Positions 52,301-61,300 of a stretch of DNA of 64,000 bases are shown piece after piece. The translations under genes and the position numbers were made by a program. The notes under the pieces are model-generated. The model worked only from the letters and a program-made list of their open reading frames with translations, did not search any database and was not told the origin of the DNA. The stretch lies in contig NC_071334.1 in the NCBI RefSeq assembly GCF_027744825.2, positions 67,864,937 to 67,928,936 on the forward strand, given 5' to 3'. The stretch's first letter is position 1. The number at the start of each line of letters is the position of its first letter. Source of the DNA: Synchiropus splendidus. Lineage: Eukaryota > Chordata > Actinopteri > Syngnathiformes > Callionymidae.

Positions 52301-55300
52301 ATTTCCCAACTCTAAAAACCAAACATCTGATGAAGCTTGGCAACAGCAAGCCAATGCAGCTAACACGATGGGTGCCGACATGGAAACATTAGAAAAAGCT
52401 ATTCCCTCTACAGATCCTGAATGAAACCATAAACACGCGGTGAATTACACTGCGCTGCTAACATGTCGAAACGCATGAAACTCAGGGAATCACGGGCTTC
52501 ACCAGCGGATTTTCCACGGCCATCAACAGAAGATTAAAATGAATTCTTACAATAATGTGGTATTGAATGGTTGTAGATATCCGTTGTGTATTCGCCTATT
52601 CTGTGTACAGTACTGACTGTACAGAATATTGCTTATTTCATAAACATAAGTGCCCATCGACGGAGGACTCTGAACTGAGAACTGAGTCTGTAGCATACAG
52701 TGTTCAGTATTCAATTTCTGTATTTTTTTTTCTACGGCGAAAGGTAGATGGAATCTCATAAGCATTACAACAAGAGGTGTTGTTTTTGATCCATCCAGTC
52801 GTGCCCTGTGTGCATCAGTGCATCATACATTCGACCTGGATCCATCACGACAACACTGCAATTGTTGTCCAGGTCTTCAAGTATAATGCTTCCAGGGTGA
52901 AACTGTCTGGAGCCTGCCATCATCCGCAAGTGGAAATCAGAGCAGTGTGCATTAGCAGCGCAGCCTCAAAAAGAAGAAAACACCTGCAGAGTCTGCTCTA
53001 TAGGCGATGAATTAAAAATCATCCTACTCTGATGTTCATCATTATAATAATAAGAAGGTAGGTAAAATGTTTACAGGGCACTCAGCCAAGTTTGGCAGCT
53101 ATACATTGATGCACCTGGATCGCAACAAAGTCATGGACATTCAGCTGTTTCAGGTGAGATAGGGTTATTTACAAAGACCATCAGAATATGTCTGGATGGG
53201 ATCTGTTTTTTACAGAGCAATGAGGTCGGATGTAGGGTTTAAATGGAGAAGGAGGGAGTGAAAAGGTGTTTTGATTTCCAGGCAAAAAAGAAGGTCACCG
53301 TGGACTACATTGTGACTGGCAAAGAATGAGTTGTGCTTCGCAGGTGGCTGCTAGCAATAAAGAAATCACACGTACTGGACTAGTGGACAGTTACATCGCC
53401 GAAGCAAACAGAACATCCTTTTGGTTTGAAAACACTTTTTGGCCCAAAGTTAAAAATACCACAACAAACATATCATTTGTTTCCAGCACAAGTTCCCCAA
53501 ACAAACATGGCACCGCTGCCACAGTCTTCATCCTGGGCAGCCTATGCATATGCTGATGTGTAATACCTAAGCTTACTGCCAGGAGTGTTCCCTCGTGTAT
53601 CGCGGGGGTTATGTTCCAGGACCACACGTGACAGCAGAAGCACCACAATGGAAGGAAGTATCAGCACCATAATGTCACCCAGAGTTGACTAACTACTAAT
53701 GTCATTATAGAGCGTCTTCTTTAAAGTAACATTTTTAAAACTATGATGCAGAAAAAAAACATTCTCCAGTATCTGAGTTCTCAAAGCGCGGATGGAGCTG
53801 ATCAAAGATCAACACTCATCGGTGCAGACGCACAGGTGGAGCATTTTTACGGCACGATGCGAACAATGCCTCCACACAGTGTTTTATTGTGACATTTTCC
53901 CGGATTCACATCACTTTTCAGTGCTGTTTTCCAGTCTCAACGCTCCCTAAAAAATGGAATAGTCACTGATTTGAGGCTGAGCGGAGGTTTGACACTGCGC
54001 CGTGAATCGGGGAGAACCTACCTTCCTGTCATGCATACCTGCGACGACCCTCAAATACTTGAGAGTTGACAGCCTTGTTAAACCCATGATCCACGTAATC
54101 CGTGGAACATAGTGAGGAACACTGTAGCAGGTGTTAGGAGTTGTCCTGAGCCAGTATTTGTACAAGTACAAGTATGAGTACAGCGAAATAGGTCAGTATT
54201 AGTGAATGAACCAATATTGGTATCAGTATCAGGACATCCACAGATAGAGCTTTGGAAATACAATAGGAATAACATTTTGAATTTTGTTTTGATGTGAAGG
54301 TACTATATCAATATGTGAGATCTCATAACTGAAAGAGCACAATAGGTTGAGGATGACAAGCCAACACTTGGAGCACAAATGTCACTGGTGGTGAAGCGGT
54401 TTAACCGCAAGGCCTGGCGTCAATTTTCACCACAATCTGTTTGACTGACTGCTGTGTCTTCATTGAGTGAAGGGAAGCTCCTTAAAGAAGGTAGTTGCTG
54501 TCTCACTGTCAGTCGGGTTTTTCATTCACCACTAAATCATTTTGAGTCTTTAATATGAGCAAAAGAAGGATGATGTTGAAGACAGCTTGTCATACCTTGT
54601 TCAATGCAGGTTTTCTTTAAAAAAAATGTCTTAAAAAGTTGAATGACTTAATTTAAATGTCATCACGACTTGAATCTATTTACATTTGAGCAGGCACTTC
54701 AGTTGATTTGCATGACAACACAACAATTCTAAGACAAATAACAAGGCTTGGACTGCATAACAAACATTCTTTGGTGGAGCTAAACTGCGGCCTGAGCTAA
54801 TAGCAGCGACAGAGGTAAGTATTATAAACATAATAGACGTGCTGGTTAAACAGGCCTCCAGGGGCAGACGTGCAGTTGACAATACACTCACGTCCGGGTC
54901 ACTGGCAGAGTGCTGCGGCTCAACTCACTGCGATGTATGATTCATAATTTATACCCGAGGTTAACGCTCATGATGAAATATTCAAAAGGTTCAACGTTTA
55001 ATGGTCGCAGTAATGAGTCGTTGAGCTGGGGTCTTATCTACATAATCAAAGACAAGACACAATCATAGTATGAAATCAGTGCGAGAGATTATGTTTAGAC
55101 GAAATACAAGTTTTTATGCAGAGCTGGTCGGCCTCCAAGTCTGGGAAAAGTGGCTAATAAGCAGCCTCAAATGTGAGGTACTGTGGCAACTCAAACTACT
55201 GGAGCTGGCAAGAAATATTGAGAGTTTTATTTCCGAATAAGAAAACTTAAGTGTATATATGTAATGGGAAAGAAAAGGTGCCAAGGCTGGGGCTGAAGTC

Positions 55301-58300
55301 AGCAAATAATCATAGCAATAGCACTCAGTTACTTGAGGGTCTTACAGATTCGTGGTACAGGACGTATGAAGGAAGCCGGCGATGCAAGCATCACTGTTTT
55401 GACAAAGGTTTTCACGTTTCAGCTCAGTGAAGACAAAATAGGACACAAAAACTCAAGGCAGCTGTGTGAAGGACAAAGGGTTAACCGGCAGTGATTTGGC
55501 CTCATGGTTGATGACTGGAGAAGGAGAAGCAAAACAAGCCAAACTAAGTCTTGGCAGCGTCGTGGAAACTCTTGGCAATTGCACAGCTTTGACTTTATTT
55601 GTTTAAAAAAATAAAAAATTGACATATCCCTGCATTACTGTTGGGATTGCTGCAAGTCCATAGGTTTCCTTTGGGCACTCAGATTTCCTCCCAAAGCCCA
55701 AACACAAACGCAGGTCAATTCAGCGGCTTTACCCTAAACCTAACCTTCCAAAAACAAATGGTTAACGTAAATTACCACTCGAAACTAAACGTACAGTAAA
55801 GCCCATTATAATGATCCTGTTAATTTGATGCTTGGATTCGTGGGGTTCAAACAAATGGTCCCCACAAAGGCATGAGGTCCTCACTAGAAGGTGTTTTGTC
55901 AAGAACCACACGTAAAGGTAAACCAGGTTCACTGACACTCACACAGCAGTCACATACACAACAATATCTAGTTGAAGATTCCTGTCGCCTAAATTCTGGT
56001 GTCAACCTTAACACCACAGGCTTCATAAAACTTTAATGTCTTTCCGTCTCAGTTTCTCCTTCTGAGCTATCAATCAACACCCTCACCTCCGCCGGGCGGC
56101 TCCTGTCGTCTTCTTCATAATTTCTGTTTATGCAGCCGATATATTATTAGCCCTCATTGGTTTTTCATGGCCTCTTCAAGGTGGAGCAGACTGAGTCCAA
56201 CAGCAAAGTAAAGTTTAAAACCTGTCTACTTCTGCTAGAGGATTCCAATGACCTTCAGCACAAAGTGAATTAGCTTGAAGTGACTGAAAGTCTTCTTCAT
56301 TTTGATATTTTCATTGTAAGGGCATCGCAGCCTTGACGTCGATGCTGAGCTGAATTTCAGTGGCGTTCCAAGGAAAAAAGCGGAAACGTACTGGAATTTG
56401 TCATCTTAATATGATATTTAGGAAATTCAGCTGCAAAAGATTTCACACACCAGAAAAAGTTCCAGAAAAGCAGGTTTGCGATTTTCCAGGTCTGATGAAT
56501 TATTCAGCTGAATCATTTCTTGGAATGTTCTCATTAAAAAAGCATTTGTCCTCACAGGTCCCAGGTGGTAGTTTGACGCTGATATGAGGAGGAGCTGGTG
56601 ACGGAAGGGCTTTGATGAAGACAGAGGAGCGAGGTGGCAGATAATAGCCACTGTCAGTAACTCTTGTTTTTTCTCACTTGACTTCCCCCTCTCTTTCTCC
56701 TTTTATTGCCGTCTGAGTAGCTTCCTGCGCTACGAATTTGACTGCTCCAGCTCACTCCTCATTTCCCCGCATCCCACCTCTTCATCGGCCTGGACATCTT
56801 CATATAGATCACGTCTTCATAGATCTCACCCACGTCCGGACTTCATATCTCTGCCTTCATGCGACGTTTTCTCAGCCGCTCCTCTTCTCAGACAGAGTGC
56901 TGATGCCGCGGCGGATGCCTCCATTATTGTAAGTGAGATATTACGGTGGTATTACCATCCATTTCTACAGGAAGCTCCTCTGACCCAGCTGCCATCTGGA
57001 GTGATAGCACGACCCTGACCGAGCTTAACTCGGCAATAAAGGTCAGGACGTGAGGACACGACTCATCATTTGAGGTTAGCGCAGTTTCACTGCTGTTCCC
57101 AGATTCGGACCCAATTTACAGTGCGTTTTCTGAACAACAGTCAACAGGTCTGCTCTTCTCAGCAGGCCAAGCTGAACCCGATGGACGCCATTAGAAGAAG
57201 CAGATGGTCGAGGCGTGTTCAACATAATGACGTGACACAACAGATGGGCACACGCATGCCATAATGATGATGCTCAACTTTAAATCAGGTATACAGACGC
57301 ACGCTCAATGAATGAAGACATACCACTGATGTTATTGATTTTAACTTTGTGGCCAACACTCATGCTACGATGATATTCCATTGAATCTAGGAACTAGGAA
57401 TTTTCTGATCTGATCCAATCCCAACTGCTTCATATCAGTGAATACAGATATTATTCTGATCCAATACAAGGGCTCTGTTTGCTTGTGTGGCGAATAAGAA
57501 AAAGGCAACCTGATGTCAAAAGAAGACTGGAAGCGAACGCCTTTTCCCTTGAACCTAAACAGGAAGTAGATGTTTTGGAATCAATTAAATATGCAGAGTT
57601 TCATTGATCCATCCAGTTTCTGGTTGACACCGAAGCGCACATTAATTCAAGTTTGGTGCGCATGACATCGCTATTTTGCTGTCCAACTTTGACAACTGGA
57701 ACACACTGAACGTGACAGCTACGACGTCCTACTTCCAAAGTAACAGGAACGCAGCATCAGACTCAGCTCATGGATCGGAACTCTCCACTGCATGGACTGG
57801 CAATTTTGTGGTCAGAAAGACCTTGATATCGACAGTGGATCGGATGTGACCCGACCCGAGTCTACAGAGGAGAACAGTACTGTTGGTCGGGCTCGCTGAA
57901 ACGGAAATGATCAATTCAGAACGACCTTCACATGTCTGCAAGGTCAAAAGACATTTTTCTGAGTCTGAAAATATAATTGAACATTAAGATGAAACGCAAC
58001 AATTGACCGCCAAACTTTCCATCTGTTGGCATCACTTTCACTCACGCAGAGAAGAGCAATCAAACCAGATCAGGCCCTTCAACAACAATTCCAATTACAG
58101 ATCCGCTCTTGTTAACGTCAGGAAAAAAAAGAAAGCCAGCCTTGCAAATCTCTGTTCAATTGACAGTGCCTCCGAGTGTTATCTGCGTCACCATCTCTGA
58201 GCCTTAATGTTGGACTGAAGGTCGAACTGACAGAGTGACTCCTCTCTTGTAACGACAACAGCTGGACGTCGGAACACTCGCAGCTGATGGATTCGTGGCC

Positions 58301-61300
58301 CAAGTAACTTTGCGCTGTCAGGTTCGATTAGACATCTGCAGAGTTGGTGCCGAATTGTTGTTAATGCCATTAAAAAAAAGTGTCTTTCTTGAAAGAACAG
58401 CCACATGTAGCGACTTTTTATGTGAAAATGACACAGCACTCGAGCCACAGACTCGTCCACTCAATTGAGCAAGCTATTGTTAAATTAAGATCAGGAAATG
58501 GCTGCTGCAGTGTAGACAAGATGAAGTTTAATGACATAAAACGCCTTTTTATTCTACCATTGGCCATAAACTTTTATGAAAACTGCCATAAAAACAGAGG
58601 CTGTCAGAGACAATAGTTGACAGAAGAGTGACGAAACTCATTTCTGTGAAGTCACCTCAGGGATACTGAACATGTGCGTTCATCATTGAATTTGTTTGAA
58701 CAGTCCTGGTGAGTTAAAATGATAGAGAATCATCGACTTGTTATGAAACTACGGTGGCTGAGAAGTGCAAAACGCATTGACAAACTCCTTTAACAAACAC
58801 ATTTCTTCCTGAGTTTGTCAGTGTCAATCAAGTTGGTGAATGTACTTTCAGAGTTTGTAAATTTGTTTACCATCTTTCTGCATTTAGTCGACTTCCAATG
58901 GTGATCCCCAGCGATTGGTACAAGTGGAACATTCCAGCAACCACTACCAGATCATCTCTGCAATTTGTTTTTCTTACTTTCTGCACGATTCTTCGGAAAA
59001 TTTGCATACACTAGAAAGACATTTACAAACTAAAAGAAATTTACAAATAGTGAAATACATTTACAAACTTCTTTAGCAAACCTTTTTTGAGTGTCTTTCC
59101 AAGTTTTTAAATGTTTTTTTTTTTCAATGTGTTTTGCACTTGTCAGCTACCAAATGAAACATCAATTCAGTTTGAATGTGAAGCGTGATGTCTTCGAATC
59201 ACAGAGGCTTGGTGCTTTCTATTGAACCATTCATACAAGGCTAAGGAAAACTGTGGCAGAGATATTCTTAAAGTGGCCCATATTTTTGATAATTGTGTTT
59301 TCCTTTTTGAAAATGTGATTCCATTTTTGCAATTGCGTCATTTTTCTGCTTGTTTTTTGCCCTTGCGGGCCACCGTATCAGACACTTGAGTCCACCAGAG
59401 CTGCCGATGAGCAACTCTCACATAGAGACTTACGTGTATCTTTAGTCACTGCAAACAGAAGAGCATAGAAACACATCACATGTCAGCGGGCGAGAGATCA
59501 ATGTGCCACCTCAGCGTTCGTCAGCTTTTCTTGGAAAAGGAAGTCATTACATTTGACAGTTAGATTGTGTTGTCAGATCATTCCATCAGTTTCTGTGACA
59601 TTTTAAACGCCGTGTGGTATTTAAACGGCGGAGAACAGATGGAAGGTGATAACTCACCAGACGGGTTTGATGATGTTTAGGGCAAGGCGGACATTAGCAT
59701 TGTGTGTAATCAAATCATGGGATCACTGAGACGACATTATGAGTTTGTAAAGTAAAATGCCAGGAAGAGAAAGACTGACAGAGTGGTCAAGTCATGAGTT
59801 GGAGCCGTGAATTGATGCCTTATCAAACCTATAGTAACCTCTCTTTTATGTTTATTATTAGTGTAGCCAGAGAATGTTCACACGAAGCAGGTCGTTGGGT
59901 CCCCTGCCACCTAGTCCTCTTTGCACTCGACCCGTATGACTCCCTCTGCAGGTGGTGGGTCCGCAGGAGGGACGGCCCTGCCGTCTTTTTGCGCTAGGTC
60001 CGGCCTGGCCCCATGGGCAGAGGCCCGACCACCAGGCGCTCGCATTCGAGCCCCAACCCCAGGCCTGGCTCCAGGGTGGGGCCCCGGCAGCGCCATGCCA
60101 CATCACAGTCCTTGTTGGTAATCTTTTCATAAGGGCTTCTGAACTGCTCTTAGTCTGACCCGTCATCTAGGACCTGTTTGCCATGGAAGACCCTACCAGG
60201 GGCATAATGCCCCTGACAACATAGCTCCTAGGATCCTTCAAGGTACACAAACTCCCCCACCACGATAAGGTTGCAGTTCCAGAGTGGTGAAGAGGGAGCT
60301 GAGTCACAAGACGAAGCTCTGGATTTACCGATCGATCTACGTTCCCACCCTCACCTATGGTCACCAGCTTTGGGTAGTGACCGAAAGGATGAGATCGCGG
60401 ATACAAGCGGCTGAGATGAGTTTCCTCCGCAGGGTGGCTGGGCGCACCCTTAGAGATAGGGTGAGGAGTTCGGTCATCCGGGAGGAGCTCGGGGTGGAGC
60501 CGCTGCTCCTCCACATCGAGAGGAACCAGCTGAGGTGGCTCGGGCATGTGATCCAGATGCCCCCTGGACGCCTCCCTGGGGAGGGGTTCCGGGCATGTCC
60601 TACCAGGAGGAGACCCCGGGGAAGACCCAGGACTCGCTGGAGAGATTATGTCTCCGGTCTGGCCTGGGAATGCCTCGGGATCCCCCGGGAGGAGCTGGAA
60701 GAGGTTTGTGCAGATCAGGAAGCTAGGGCTTCCTTGCTCCAAATGCTGCCTCTGCGACACGACTCCGGATAAGCGGCAGAAGTAGAAGGTATTAGTGTAG
60801 CATTTGATCTGGAGGATCATATGACCCAACACCAACCTGACGTCAGAGCGTGGTAAAGGATGCTCCTGTTACCATGTCCACCAGTCGACGTCCCACCTTC
60901 TACGAATACCAAAAATGGCTATTGTCAGCACTGTCACAAGCACAGATATCTTGATGTCAGGAGGTCACACGCAAAAGCCTGTGCAAAATCTTGGGCAAAG
61001 TTTGATCTGTCAGATGCCCCACACAATAAAAGGTCTGTCAATGGTCGACCGTACAAAATGATTCTGCCCCACCACCGATCAAGAATCACATCCTCCTAGC
61101 AAGGAACCTCGCGAGATGACAAACACAAGTCAGAGCGCATCGCCGCGTGACCGTGAAACTCTTCTGACCTGCTGTGAGTAGCGTTGCTGGGTCTGGATCT
61201 GGTAGTGCTCCTCAGCAGTCACTCGCGTGACGTTGCCTGCAGCCGCCCGTGGGAGCGTCTCCACTTCCTGGATGGCCTCCATAGAAACGCTCTGGGGGAG

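Larger units (their letters stand above)
50975..61168 (-). other. intron 8, 10.2 kb, the longest of the window
   Basis: It contains a weak GTCCCCAC-type copy (55835-55905), an inverted-repeat element (58750-59377) and a composite RTE-like LINE remnant (59865-60790). The stretch 51.2-55.8 kb and most of 56-58.7 kb show only unremarkable AT-rich sequence. Confidence 0.85.

Noticed and set aside
59921..60158. GC-rich plus-strand open frames as a gene or a CpG island promoter.
   Set aside because: The sequence looks like the terminal part of the adjoining RTE-like LINE, which also explains its GC content.
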